Of a stretch of DNA of 64,000 bases, positions 24,766 through 36,772 are shown in pieces. Position numbers and translations under genes: made by a program. The first letter of the stretch is position 1; each line of letters starts with the position of its first letter. Under the pieces are notes generated by a model, which saw only the letters and a program-made list of their open reading frames with translations, was not told the origin of the DNA and did no database searches. The DNA is from Klebsormidium nitens (Eukaryota; Streptophyta; Klebsormidiophyceae; Klebsormidiales; Klebsormidiaceae), in assembly GCA_000708835.1 (NCBI GenBank), contig DF237367.1, positions 1 through 64,000 on the forward strand, given 5' to 3'.

Positions 24766-26515
24766 CACAGTAAGCCAAAACCAAACGGCGAGAGGGTTAG
24801 AAAAGTGGGCATAGCTTGTTGAGTCTTCCCCCTAGCAAGACAATGATGTAATTTAGGTGACTGTATCTACGAACTGTGGTACTACAAGACGATGCCAAAG
24901 TCGGTGGGGCATGCCTCTTGCGACGTTTGAAATCTATTCTCACCCTCATCACCTATTCAACATGATCAAAGTCATCGGAACATTAGCAAGCTGTTGTTCG
25001 ACATGCTTCATAACGTTTGGATCTCATACAAACGCTTCTGAAAGCTTGCTCGTTGGTCCACTCATGCCGACTTCAAAACCATGATTACAATGAATAGACC
25101 ATTGGCTCTCGAATCAGAAAACTGCGTGCCATATTCTTATCCAGAAAGAAGAAGGCGGTCCATCATGTAGCGAGCGGTAAAGCACTTTTAGAACCGGAGA
25201 TCTCAGAAACTGGGCTCTGATCCGCATGAGCAGGGATACAAATCCAAACCTTAAATCTCGTTTATGGTGACGCATAGCATATTACGTCAGCATGCGATCA
25301 TACGCCAGTCTTGAATGGCAAGTGTACAACAAAACGCTGATTTCGAGGCTGAAGCTGACCATTACGAATCTGACACAAGGTTTGACCTGAATCAAAGGGA
25401 TTCGTGCAAGCACGATACGTATAAGTCGAACCGTTCCGATGAACTGAAGGGCTGCTGCCAGCGAACGATCAGAGGTTTGCGTTGTAGCCGCAGCTGACGC
25501 GGTGGCCTGATAATGCGGGCACCGTCGCAGCCGCCCAACCATACGGTAGTGATTCTTGCGTCCGACAACGGACGGCCGCGCCCCCGAAAGTCGCGGCCGC
25601 GGCCGCGCGCGTGCTGCCTCACCGTGACCGAGTCAACATCTCCTTCGCGCGCCGCGCATCAGCGGCTAGGATTAGAATCGGACAGCTATAGTCTGTAGCC
25701 CGTAAGAGCGTATCGAATGGCTGCAGGACTTACAGGTTGGCAGAAGACATGCTTCTTCCTGCCACGTGGAGCCCAACCAGAGGCCTTGCCTACTACGTGA
25801 CACGTTGGTAGCGCAGGTACGTATACACTGCAATAGGGGGTCGTACTAGCCATCTGAGCGCCAGCTAGCAGCTGTGTCTCCGCTTATGTTACGTAAGAAT
25901 ATTTGTGGCTTGTCAGCGGGGGTTTAATAAGTCTAGCTTCAATACAACAGTCCTATCCAGTAAAACTAAAGCCATTTGTTTTAAATAGACTGAATCACAT
26001 TTGTCCTAAAGCCCGGGTGCACCAACACGTATGCAAGTGAGTCTGCTTACGCTCAACAAAGTGCATGATCTTTGTCTAGCAGACGTGTCAGGCACATGTA
26101 AGGAAGAGCAAGCAAAAGAGTATGAAAGCGTGACGTTCAGGTTTCATAGAAGTGGCCCTATAAACAGCCATCGCAACGGCGGACAGTCCAGATCCTGGCA
26201 GATAGTTTACTTGTCAGAACTGCGTTACATATCCTCTACAGCCTCCTACAAGGTTTTGTAGGAGACTGATAGACCAGCTTGTTAAGAAAGATAGTCCAAT
26301 TAATAAGAATGCTATGCAATGTCTGAGTACTAAGGCCCACTCTTTCATTGGATTCGACCAATTCCTGTTTCAGAGTTTTAAGTTGGTGAACGGGTTCCTT
26401 CTGTCCCACCAAACCAAATGTTCCGTACTTCTTTTAAGTGCCTGGAAGGCGAAGGTCTCGACGGATCATTAAAGCTCTAGCAAATCTTGCAACGTTTGCT
26501 GAGCCTCTGTCTAGT
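24766..26515. other. intergenic region between convergent BTB-BACK genes
   Basis: No supported gene. It contains a GC-rich block of CGGCCGC units at about 25570-25612 and a perfect 9-bp hairpin at 26243-26264. Confidence 0.45.
26243..26264. repeat. perfect 9-bp hairpin between convergent genes
   Basis: The arms CTCCTACAA and TTGTAGGAG flank a 4-base loop GGTT. It sits about 250 bases beyond the stop codon of gene C. A role in transcript ending is only a guess. Confidence 0.7.
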
Positions 26516-29500
26516 TCAAAGGGTTTGATGAGCCCATTGCTGCGAATCCTCAGAGCTTTGGAAGCGACGGGCAACTACCCTAATAGTAACGGCACCCGTG
26601 CTGCCTAGAAGTCTTTCGGACCGTCTTGCGTCCGCCCAGGAGGTCTTCAGTGGATTTCCAGGGCCACAGCCGCTAAGCTTCCCTCCTGTTAGTAAACCAT
26701 TGAGCGCTGTCCGACCCACACTGCCACATGACTTCCAGATGCCTTCCGGCCAGATCTTCACAAAAAACTTCGTCTCAACATCGTCCACGGTGCTGGAGGA
26801 CCCGTGCAAACTATCGGAAGCAACTTCGCAGCACAAGAAAACACCCACGGTGCGCACCGAATCACCCTTCCTTGATAGCATGATGTACCATTTCTTCCCA
26901 AACCATAATGCCGACCGCGACGTCATCCTTGTTCTCTGATCGCCTAGAACAAAGTCGTTTATGATCTCGAGATGGACCTCACGCACGCCCTTTCTTTGCA
27001 CGAAGGCTTTCCGGACGACTTCTTTCTTCGCGTCCGAGTAGGCTCGGAACCGCAGAGCGGCGTTGATCAGCGCTTGAGTGGGCTTTGATTGCATCTCCGG
27101 AACCGCGAGCAGCCTCTCTAGATACTCCCCGCTCAAGCAAAAGAACCGAACTTGCGGCAACAGTTTAGAGACCACGTGTCTCCTTTCGCTTTCAGACTGG
27201 TAGCAACCTCTGATCCAGCTCAGCGCCTTCTCGAGAATCTCCTCTTCAGAGTCGGCCTCGAGCTCCTCGGACTGAAGCAGAATCTCCATCACATTGGGGT
27301 TCGACTCAAAAAACTCAAAAATCTCAGAATTCCACGTCATGCTGACGTCCTTGAACGCTTCGATGATGTGGGCACGTGCCTCGTCCGCTACTTTCTTGAT
27401 TCTTCCAATTTGGAAGAGCGTCTCCGGAAGCTGCTCTACGAGAACGGCGCTGTCTGGAATGCTCTTCTCGCGCTTGCTCAGGCACTTTAGAACGGCGCCC
27501 ATCAGAGAAGGGACCTCGAACTTGTCGCCCACGACGAGAAGCCGCACGACCTCGCGCACATCGGTGGCCGGGTCGTGCAACCGGGGTGAGAGGCTGCCGG
27601 CGTAGAGGAAGTGGAGCATCTCCTTGAACGCCTCCTTCTCTGCAGAGGCCAAGACGAGCTCTGAGTTGCTGTGAGAAGCAGTCATTTCTGACAATCAGAA
27701 AACCATACAACGAGACTTGAGGTAGAGTTGCAGTCGTCCTACGCACAGCAGGTGGAGTTTTTCTGCCGTATAGCGACGAGACTTCAGCTGGGAAGCATGT
27801 TACCGCGCTCGAATGTCAGCACCTTGACAGCCCATTCACCGAATTTTGGTGTGAGGCATTGATGCAAACGAGCGCACTTGCAGCCCCCTTTGTAAATGGC
27901 CTGAGGAAGTGGTGATCGGTCGAAGTCAGATTGATGATTTAGGTGAACTTTTGGTCTGTGAAAACTGTCTTACCAATTGATGCGCAGAAGAAAGCATTTC
28001 GCAAACAACGAGTGACCTTCCTAGAGGCTCCACTTCATCAACGACGAAGATTAGAGCCTCAAAACCAGAACTGATCAGCTTGCATTTTCAGCGATACGGT
28101 ATCGTTCAGAGAGGTCTGCTTCTCTGAATGGCCTAGCAGTTACTTTCTAGCAGTACGTCACGAAACGATGACGCATCATTGCAGTTATTGAAGAGTCCAA
28201 CTGTTGACGCCCCGAGCGAAGCCTTTCGACAACGACATCTGAAGAGTAGCCGGGCAACGATTCTAAGAGAATAACATTCATTCAGGGTGAACCAGTACTG
28301 GCCGGCAGGAAGGAATGTTTCCAATAGAAATAGCCGGGGTTCTGTTCAAAAAGGCAGTCGGCTTTTGCCATAGAATCGCCCGAAACACACAAAAGCATCA
28401 TACTCCTGTCGTAAGAGAAAACGAGCGCCGCACTTACCTTCCGCTGTGACTTTGATGCTCATTGGAGCGCCCTTGTCCGACTCTTGCATCCCTGCAAAAA
28501 TCATCTTCTGCAGAACCAGGCTCTTCGCAGCGAGGACGATTGAGCTCACGGGTATCTCTTCACACCCCGCCGCCTCGGGTCCTGAGATGAGAAAGCACGG
28601 GCTTACGCCATCAGTCTCATCTCGAAATCGCAGAGGGAGCGTCTCCACAGGTCGAAGCTTTCGCATACATGATGCTCTACAGGATGTTTGCACAGCATTG
28701 AGATCTCTGTTAGTAACGTGTTCACGGTTCCCCTCCGTTTTGTCTCGAGATTAAGTAGCAAGGAACGGTGAATTTATCGCGCAATGCTTTTCAGGCGCCT
28801 CATTTGACGGGTTAACGATCATATCAGCAGAACGGCTTTTCACACTCTCTTGTGTACTAGCTGCTGATACACAGCCTTTCCACCATCTGAAACGACAGCC
28901 CACGTGCTCGTTTTGCTTGTAAACGAAGAGGGGTTCCGCTTTTGACGCATGGAAATCGCTGACATTCAGAAGTTTCACGAAAAAGCTTTGTCTCTTTCCG
29001 GGAAAAGCTGCATAGTAAGTTGAAGATCACGATCACGAAGATGCATAATCTGGGCAGTAACCAAAAGTCGAGATTCCGGAGCCAGATCGGAACATTTCTC
29101 GCCCACGTCGATCTTTGATGAGGGGCGCGTCTCCTCAAAATACCCTTAGCATAATCAGGCTCTACGTCAGTGCTAGCGTGCCCGCGGAAAGAAGGCGGTT
29201 GACGTGTAGTTGTCGGGTCAGCATTCAACGTGAGCTAAAACGCACTTGCCACTTGATTCCAAGGGAATGCAGAAGGACGGCCCACCTTCCTTGCTCTCGT
29301 CCAGGATCTTCAAGCGAATGTTCCGATCGCAGACTTCACCCCTTCTGCACCGCAAAGGAAAGACCATAATGAAAGCTCGCTCTGTGCTCGCGCACGCAGT
29401 TTCGGTTTGATTGGCCCTACCACATGCAGATTTCGAGTGAACCCTAAACTTCTGTTCCCGATGCACCGAATTGCACCGACACCAAGCATTCCGAGATTCA

Positions 29501-29910
29501 AAGGAACAGCGGTTTCTGCTATCAGACGTTGAGGTAGCAGGAAAGAGTACGATGGCATTAGTTGACAATGTTGGAATTTCAGCAGCGCCCCCCTTCCTCC
29601 ATACCGTCTCTGTACCACGTAAAAATGTATCAGCCTTGGCAAGACGAGCAGCCCTTTTTTCCGAGACTCATAGTAGCGGGACCCGTGCCCCCCGTCAAGA
29701 AAGAGGCGAAACGTTGATTTTGGGGGATCATACAATAGATTTCCACTTTTTATTGGCTGAGTTGCCCCGCACCCCTACACGACTTTATCTTCAAATCTTT
29801 AATTCCTCGCCTGCTTCGACTCACTTGTAAAATCTTAGGAAGTCGTAGTAGTGGCCCTCCTCGTCCAGGCCGTCCTCGAGCGCTGACGCGCGCGCCTCAG
29901 GCCCCGCCAT
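26516..29910 (-). CDS. LRB/POB1-like BTB-BACK protein (gene C), intact
   Basis: Four minus-strand exons 29910-29825, 29344-29286, 28581-28438 and 27639-26516 give 470 aa with phases 2, 1, 1. Exon 1 encodes MAGPEARASALEDG and ends HYYDFLRFYK. Exon 2 encodes EVCDRNIRLKILDES. Exon 3, 144 nt as in gene B, has no acidic linker and gives EEIPVSSIVLAAKSLVLQKM. Exon 4 begins EKEAFKEMLHFLYAGSLSP and continues through BTB, BACK (ILLQSEELEADSEEEILEKA) and the C-terminal domain (FFVKIWPEGIW, SWADARRSERLLG). It is the closest relative of gene B in this window and serves as the reference showing B's frame break. Probable CUL3 adaptor; the substrate cannot be told from sequence. Confidence 0.85.
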
Positions 29911-30882
29911 CGCAGAAGCTTCTGGTCACCAAACAACTTTAGATGCGCTACGCTCTACGCAGCCGATCTGGAAAAACTTCTTCGCAGCAGCTGCTTTTTC
30001 TCAGACTCCTTGAAACGGCTGAATCCTGTCTTCTCCTAGAGTTTCCTTGACACGGTCATGGCATATGAACCAACTTTTTCAAACTTCACACTGAAGCTTG
30101 GTCACCCTCAACTAATCCTTATGTTTGCTAGGACCCAAAATCTTCGCTTTGAGACAACTGTGCATACAGCTGGCCTCCACGCCAAGCCATTCGGTCCTCT
30201 CCTTGATTCGCAAGTACCACGTCCTGCAGGGCAGGCCTGTTACAGTAAGCAAAATCTGATTCTTCAGCATCATAGGCTTCTGACGTCGCTGCTCTTGACG
30301 AACGAGCTGTCTCTCAATCCGAAGTTGTGTTACAACCATATTCACAGGGACTCACAGAATGCAGCTCCAACCAAACCCGTTCGTCGAGACTCGAGAGTGA
30401 GGTTTAGGAAACATTGAGGAGTTGACGCATGACCTCATACATCACCCCAAATCTCACTTGGATCGTCAAACAATCATGCATCATACAAGATGGTGCAAGT
30501 GGCAGAATTTGCTCGATCGGAGGCTTCCCATTCAGTATGTCCATCTGCCAGCAGCTCTCGACGCTGTTTGTCGAATTGTGGATCTGCCAGCGGTCTTTGC
30601 ACGAAGGGGTTCCTCGGAGCAAGTAGAGTTCGATATCAGATCCAAATCTCAATTTCAGTGCGCAGTTGCGGACAGTAGCTAGCGACACGCTACCTTTGCA
30701 GAAACTTTCTTTCAAAGTTGGTGGTGTCCGATCTATCGTTGACTAAATGGGTGTGCAATCATCTACGCCAAACAAACATGACAAAGACTCTACAACCCTC
30801 GCTGCGTTCCTACTCAAGCTGCCTTCCAAACGGACAAGGCCTTCTTCAAAACCAAACAAAAACTCTTCAGACTCTTCTTCTA
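29911..30882. other. intergenic region between gene C and the secreted-protein gene
   Basis: About 970 bases between the 5' end of gene C and the 3' end of the secreted-protein gene, both on the minus strand. Only short open frames are present and none has a recognisable pattern. Confidence 0.45.
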
Positions 30883-33800
30883 CTACTTATCTGCGGACAC
30901 GCGGACGATGCCCGTGCCCCAGTTGGCTACCAGGCTGCGGAGCCGGTCCGGTATGTACTGGATTCGAACCACAGGTTCGACTTCTCGTCTGTGGTGCCCA
31001 TGAAGAAGTCCCCCCAGCGAGAGACCGGAAGCGGAAAGCCCTCGGCTAAAAACTCATAGCCGCTGAAACCGTCCTCGGCCGCGCGCGCGAGGATGACCTC
31101 ACCCGTGGGGCCGTTGCGGTCGTCAAAGCTGACGTAGGCCACGCTGGGAAAGGGGTTCAAGAAGGAAGAACGTACCTTGGCCCCCTTTTGAAACCAGCCC
31201 CAGCATCAATCCAATCCGCTCCTCCACGCGCGCCAGCTGGTCCTCCGTCCGCTTCGAAGCGCACGCCACCGCTTCCGCTTTCTCCGCCGCGGGGCTCGGC
31301 AGCCGCTCCTCGAGATCGTCTAAGCGTTCCCCGTTCGCGCCCCTGACAAGCGCGAGCTTCTGCGCGAGCGCGCGTTCGCTCGCTCGCATATCCCGCTCTA
31401 CTTTGCTGACTCTAGCGTCGCTGCCGGCGAGGCCCTGTTCCAGCTCTTGTCGCAGCCCTTCCACCTGCTTCGCGACGTCTCTCTGGCGGCTGACAAGGCC
31501 TCTCAGATTTTCCGTTTCGTTTCTGACGCTTGAAGCTTCTTCCTTGCACACTTTGACGCTCTCTTCCGACTCGTTCCGGACGTCCGCAACGCTCGCCTGC
31601 AGTGCGGACAATTCTCGCCGCAGGTTTTCCAGGTCCGCTTCGATTTTCTGTGTCCGCATTGCCAGAACGGGTTCGCTGCCGACCGCTTCTTCCGAGCAAG
31701 TCGGGGCCCGAGAGGGTGAAGCCAACCACGCCGGACCCCTTGCGGTTGATGGCGAACGCCGGGTAGATGACGTTGTTGCTGACGTACCAGAAGGGGAGAC
31801 ACGTCAGCAGACGCTTGGAACGTAAGGCCTAAGCGTAAGCTTGATCTGACTACGTCGACGCGACAAAGTTATCATTTATGACTTCTTTACAGCATGAATC
31901 AATTCAGCTGCCTGGTATTGGTCAAGGCCATCCCCTGCTGAGGCATGGGTACTGATGCGGAGCTCTGAAGACACTGACGTCGAGAGAAATTTTAGGAGGT
32001 CCGTATTAATGATGGGAGAAGCGAGTCATCGAAGGACCTGGCCATGGAGATGCTTCACCGTTAACTTCACGTACTCGCACGCGCAGATCTTTCTGATCAC
32101 AGCAAAGATTCGACCGTCCGTTTGAATCAAGTCCAATTGAGCAGGTTTTTCTGGCCACAAAAAGTCCGGACTTCCAAGCTATGCCAAGGTTACTTGAAAA
32201 CGTATCCACGTGCCTTATCTAGTGGACGTCATTTGACAAAAGCGGCGCTGACATTGAGGACACCGAAACGGAATGCTCAGCGACTCGCCTGTTTTCAACC
32301 GCGATCACGCCGGCCTTGAAAACTGGTCCCGTAACCTCTGCCGGGCGGCCGTTTTCCCCGGGGGTGACGCTGGGCTTGATGAGGAAGAAGGCGATGCCCA
32401 CGGTGGGCGGCCGGTTGGAATCCCCGGGGACTATGTCGTTGAGCCCGACGAAGAGGTTTCCGTGCGCGAAGACCTAAATACAATGGAGACCCGGTTAAAG
32501 ACCTACATTTGAATGGAGACCCGATGTAAGACCTCCTTTGAACGGAGACCACCCAGTTTAAGACCACCCGTCCAGGAAGGGGGGATCGATTTCAGAGCCG
32601 GTCTGAAATTTGCAAGTCATGAACTCAGACCGGATTCTTTCAGACAGTATCGAATCAGGGTCAATCTTATCAGAGCGCATATGCTCATCAATTTTCCAGT
32701 TGAACGGGTCCCAAAGTCATCCAAGACCAATCATAAATCTGGATCCTGCTTTCTGGTACGTACCGGTTCTCTTACGGAGTCGTCGTTGCTGGACAGCAGC
32801 TCGAGGGGCGCCGTGGTGTTGAGCACCCGGAGTCCGCTCTTCTGAGTCACCGGGAGGCCGCCGAAGGGGCTCAGGCCGATCTCACAGTTGTTGTACTCGA
32901 TCTGCGCGACCGGGAAAGGCGTCGGGGCACGGTAAAAAAGAGGCCCAGGAGATAGACGGCGCTCGGCGAGAGGAGGATTGCCAAATTCGCCGGGGAGTCA
33001 AAGCAGGAGAGTTAGATATTGGTTTGCCCGACGTTATATAAAGGATGGTTCTCCGACAGATCCGGAAATGATTCTGTCCAAAGTTGCATCCAACTTGGAA
33101 TCTCAAGGGGCACCAATCATAGCAGAAAATGACTTGAATCTTTCTACCGTCACAAGGTATGAGCGTGCGCAGCTTTCTCTCTACCTAGATCAGGTTCTTC
33201 AAAAAGCCTTCAGATCGAGCTCAAGAGAAGTCCCTCGTATGTAGCGCTCTTACCAAGGAGTCAACAAGGGTCTGGACGAGTTCCAGTTTGCGGACGTCCG
33301 GGTTTCTCTCCCGCAGCGCGCGCGTGTTGACGAGCGCGAAGAGTGCCAGCTGGCGGACGGGAACGCCGCTGCAGGTGAAATCCGTATCGCTGACGAAATA
33401 AACGACGCCTCCGGCCTCGGTTGGGAACTGCTCGTCGGGGGACACACGTGCCACGTTGATGAAACTCACGTTCCCCTGCAATGATAACCAGATTTTAGCA
33501 TAGAGGACTTTGCGACCGGTACATTTCTTCCGACCTTTTTATTACCTTTAAAACCGGGGGGGCTGCCGCCCCCACGAGCCCCCCCGCTTCCTCTTTGGGC
33601 CTTTGTTTCATCACATGTGAGGGATCGATAACACAAAGTTGAAGTCAAGAGAGATGATAGTAAGCCGAGATAACAATAAGGTAACCGCACTGGGACGGGG
33701 AGCGTTAGTTTGGTGGTTAGGGTGGGTACGGGTATCTTTTCGGGTTAGCGTTTGTATTTGTTAGCCGGAGCTGAATGTGATCTTGGTTTATTATTATGTC

Positions 33801-36772
33801 TCTTGAGATTAATCTGCACGTCAATAGGCGCACGAGAGGGGCTGGTGTCGAAGTAAGTGGGCGCGCCATTGATTACTGCACAACAGGTTTTGGCCCTTAA
33901 CCATGGATGTTATGGTGGGCTTCATTTTGGCTAAAGGTGGTTATGCGTACAGTAACCAGACGTGGTCGGTAACCAAACTTGAAACAAGGTGCAAGCCCGG
34001 TTATAACGATAACCGGAGACTCAAGTCTCCTTACCAAACCTGGTTAGTAGCGAGAACTTCCTGTGCTGAGTCACATTCCTTGCAGGCTTCTGACGTTGGA
34101 AAGGCAAGCGCGCTTGATATGTTCCGTGCCTTCCGACGTGATACGTTTTGGGAAGCTCAGAAAATGCATACGACCTGCGCGTTCTGACAGCACACGGCAG
34201 CAGCCGCATGGGCGGGTAAAGCATTGAGAATCCTGTTTTGGATGCAACCCCGTTTCGAAAGTGCAGCATGCAAAGTTTGACCGTGAAAGATCAAAGATCT
34301 TCCTGAAATGGATGCGCAAGTTCTCTTGAAAGTAGAGGCGGTATAAACTTGTCCTTGGCGGAATATGCCGATCTTAGTTTTTCTTACGCCATGTTTGAGT
34401 CCCGTTTGAGTAAGCGGCACGTTCCCGGCAAATTCGATTTACAAAGACTGGTTAGAGTTTCTTTCAAATGCTCATGTCGTATTAACCAGTCTGGCTCGGA
34501 CCACGCAAGGAACTAAACGGCTTCGAGTCGAGATCGACGAAGGAAAGAACAAAGAAGATAAGAGTGAAGATGAAAGAAGCTGATTAGACGTAGCTGAGGT
34601 TGATCGACAGCACAGACGGCATACCTCGACGCGCGTCGCCGTGCTGTTGACGTATGCCGCAGTCGGGACGGACGCGTCCCCAGCCGCCAGCGCAAACTTC
34701 GACATAGCGTATACGTCCTGAGATACGAGCTCCCCCGTGAAGAGCGTGAAAACCAGTCCGTTTACAATCAAGGCGTCCGCACTGACGGCGAGCTTGGGCT
34801 CGTCCTGCGATCACGAGGCGCCACGTGTGAGCAGACCGGCAGTGAAAAAATAAAAGCGGCTTCCGACCGTCCGATTCAAACCAAAGAGAAAGGGGCGGAT
34901 TCTGGCCGTCGTTTGTGTGGTCCGGACAACTCCGGGCCCGCTGTCCGCTGAATTGATTGCCCAAGACTGTTTGGCGAATACATGCGAGCGGTATGCCCGT
35001 TTTGAAGCAGGCCGTTTCACTTTTGAATCCTATTGAATCTGATCCTCCTTTCATCACGTCGCTCGAACTGAATGTGCCGTACACAGACTGCTCCGTACAA
35101 CGATGCTTCTCTCTGTTTCACTTGCGCTTCGGCTTCGAAAAGTGACGTAAGCGACGGTGTTTCCGGTGCTAAAGGTGACGTCCGCGACTTACCAGGGAGC
35201 AGGGGCAGGTGGGCGCGAGATTGGGCGTCCCTTCGGTGCCGTCATTCGTGGTTGGCAGCCGGTAAAGCGCGTAGTGCGCGCGCGGGTCGCCGCTCGCGGT
35301 GACAGCAAATAGGGTGGCGCTCGGGGCGATGAAATCCCCGGTCGTTTCGTTCCGGTTGATGAACACCGCCGACAGGAAGAAGCGCCCGGTGTCCCGGTCG
35401 AAAACGCAGCGCGGGTCGGTCATATACGCGCCGAACGTGGTCGGGCTGGGGAAGTACGGGGCCACCTGCGAAGGGCGTTGGGTTTGGAAACCAAGTTTTC
35501 AAACCCAGTTTTCAGATCGAATTCAAGTTGTCAAGTCGGTTTTGGGTTATCAAACGAACCAAATCTTCAGATTGACTCGAGTGATTTGAAAGCGCGCTTT
35601 GCTCCGCGCAGATAAATTATTGTGCTTAAAGGGACTGGTAAGCAGACACGGTTTCAGTGGTCCATGAAAGTCGATGAATAAATATTCGTGCCTCCTGCCA
35701 AGACCAAACTACGTAGCCAGTCAGAGGGCGTGAGAATACTCACTTCGGCCTGATCTTTCAATAATCAGAAAGACATCCAAACCACTCTAAAACACCGATC
35801 GACCCAGAATTCGAGAGAATCTTCAGTCCAGGGATTTGCTTACCTGCCAGAGCTGGTTGATCGCCACCGGAACGGTCAGCTGGATGCCGGAAGCGGAATC
35901 GAAGACGACGAGCGCGTTGTTAACGATCTGGACCACAAATCCGTTGCCCGCGCACAGCCCTCCATCGGACGGCTCCACGTTGGGGTTGGTGTTCGTATAG
36001 TTGCCCGTCCCAGCCGTCCGTGAATCCAGGTTGTCGATTCCGTCAAACGTCAGCACGCGCGCGCGCGGGGGCGTCTCGAGCGCGACCTTGAAGAATTCGG
36101 TGCCGGGCGCGCGGCGCGAAAGCGAGGGACCCTGCTTTGGAGAAAATAATAAGAGATTTTTTAAAGTCCAGTACGGACAGTGCCGCTCTGTTGATGACTG
36201 AAAAACCCCCTAGGCCTTCGGCATGCGCAGTTGAAAGGAATGAAAAGAAGCGTACGTTGGAAGTTTTTTGCGCAAATTGGAGCAAATGTTCGCTAGATTT
36301 TTAGTGGCCGATAAGAGTAAACTTAACATGCTTGCAAGAGTCGGATAAGTGACTCCGCAATCCTGCATTCCGGATACGAACCTGCGTTCCGCTCACCGTG
36401 CTAGAGCTAGCGGAGACGGCCGGAGACGGAGCCAACGGATCCTGGGGGTTTGCGGCGGCCGCGGCTCCCTTCGCGCGCGCGCGTCCGGCTCCCGAGGACA
36501 TTGACGCCATAGACGCGCCGGCAACCTCCGGGTCCGCTGACGTCACCGTTGCCGACGCTGACGTCATGGAACCGTTAAACAGCCCCTGGTTCGATGGCGT
36601 CACGGTGATGCCCGGGCCCCGGTTGTCCACGGGGATGACGAAGGGCTCGAGGGAGAAGGTACCGTACCGGACGGTGCTGACGACTGCATTTGGGGAGATG
36701 GAGCCCGGGGCGGTACCGGACCAGGGCCGCGAAGGAAACGGCGACCAGGAAGAGGAGGGCTAGCTGGGACAT
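30883..36772 (-). CDS. secreted propeller-like protein of unknown function, frame-broken
   Basis: Starts with a signal-peptide-like MSQLALLFLVAVSFAALV at 36772. Phase-0 exons follow: 36772-36397, 36131-35844, 35465-35193, 34804-34625, 33475-33254, 32901-32776 and 32473-32309. A last block runs from 31778 to 30883. Conserved pieces include DPRCVFDRDTGRFFLSAVF, ALYRLPTTNDGTEG with CPCSL, VYAMSKFAL, VGIAFFLIKPSV, NNVIYPAFAINRKGSG, GFTLSGPD, EDGFSGYEF, RWGDFF and VANWGTGIV. I recognise this order from uncharacterised extracellular proteins; a beta-propeller fold is inference. Four discontinuities occur. One base is extra between the signal peptide and APGSISPN. The exon 7/8 phases disagree. A coiled-coil segment interrupts GPD and FPSVAY. 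One base is missing just before the final YIPDRLR segment. It is either a decaying gene or a sequence with indel errors. Confidence 0.6.
31163..31717 (-). other. coiled-coil coding segment inserted in the secreted-protein gene
   Basis: Between GFTLSGPD and PFPSVAYVSFDD, where relatives run on directly, about 550 bases encode a heptad-rich helix in another frame: KIEADLENLRRELSALQ, then KQVEGLRQELEQ, RLDDLEERLP and LARVEERIGLMLG. The edges share the short word CTTG. The right edge also carries a good donor/acceptor pair (GTACGT ... TTTCCCAG) only about 32 bases apart. No frame joins the three pieces without a shift. Origin unknown; capture of an exon from another gene is one possibility. Confidence 0.5.
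32482..32570. repeat. three degenerate tandem copies of about 30 bp at an intron end
   Basis: Units at 32482-32511, 32512-32540 and 32541-32570 share AATGGAGACCCG followed by TAAAGACCT or close variants. On the coding (minus) strand the array ends nine bases before the acceptor of exon 7, so it supplies the pyrimidine tract. Confidence 0.65.
33556..33595. repeat. C/G-rich interspersed element with internal dyad symmetry
   Basis: A G-run, CTGCCG, and two C-runs separated by ACGAG occur inside an intron of the secreted-protein gene. The right part, CGAGCCCCCCCGCT, is found again at the very start of the window (about 9-22). This suggests a dispersed repeat. Confidence 0.5.

Noticed and set aside
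30957-30975. GGTTCGAATCC-like word on the minus strand, the tRNA B-box consensus
   Set aside because: No A-box, no acceptor stem and no cloverleaf around it; it lies within the conserved C-terminal coding part of the secreted protein.
31123-31725. Coiled-coil frame considered as a separate gene
   Set aside because: It has no promoter or independent splice structure and is flanked on both sides by pieces of the same conserved domain, so I list it as an insert.
33903-34187. 94-codon plus-strand frame inside an intron of the secreted-protein gene
   Set aside because: Lies wholly in an intron, no recognisable pattern, composition like the surrounding non-coding DNA.
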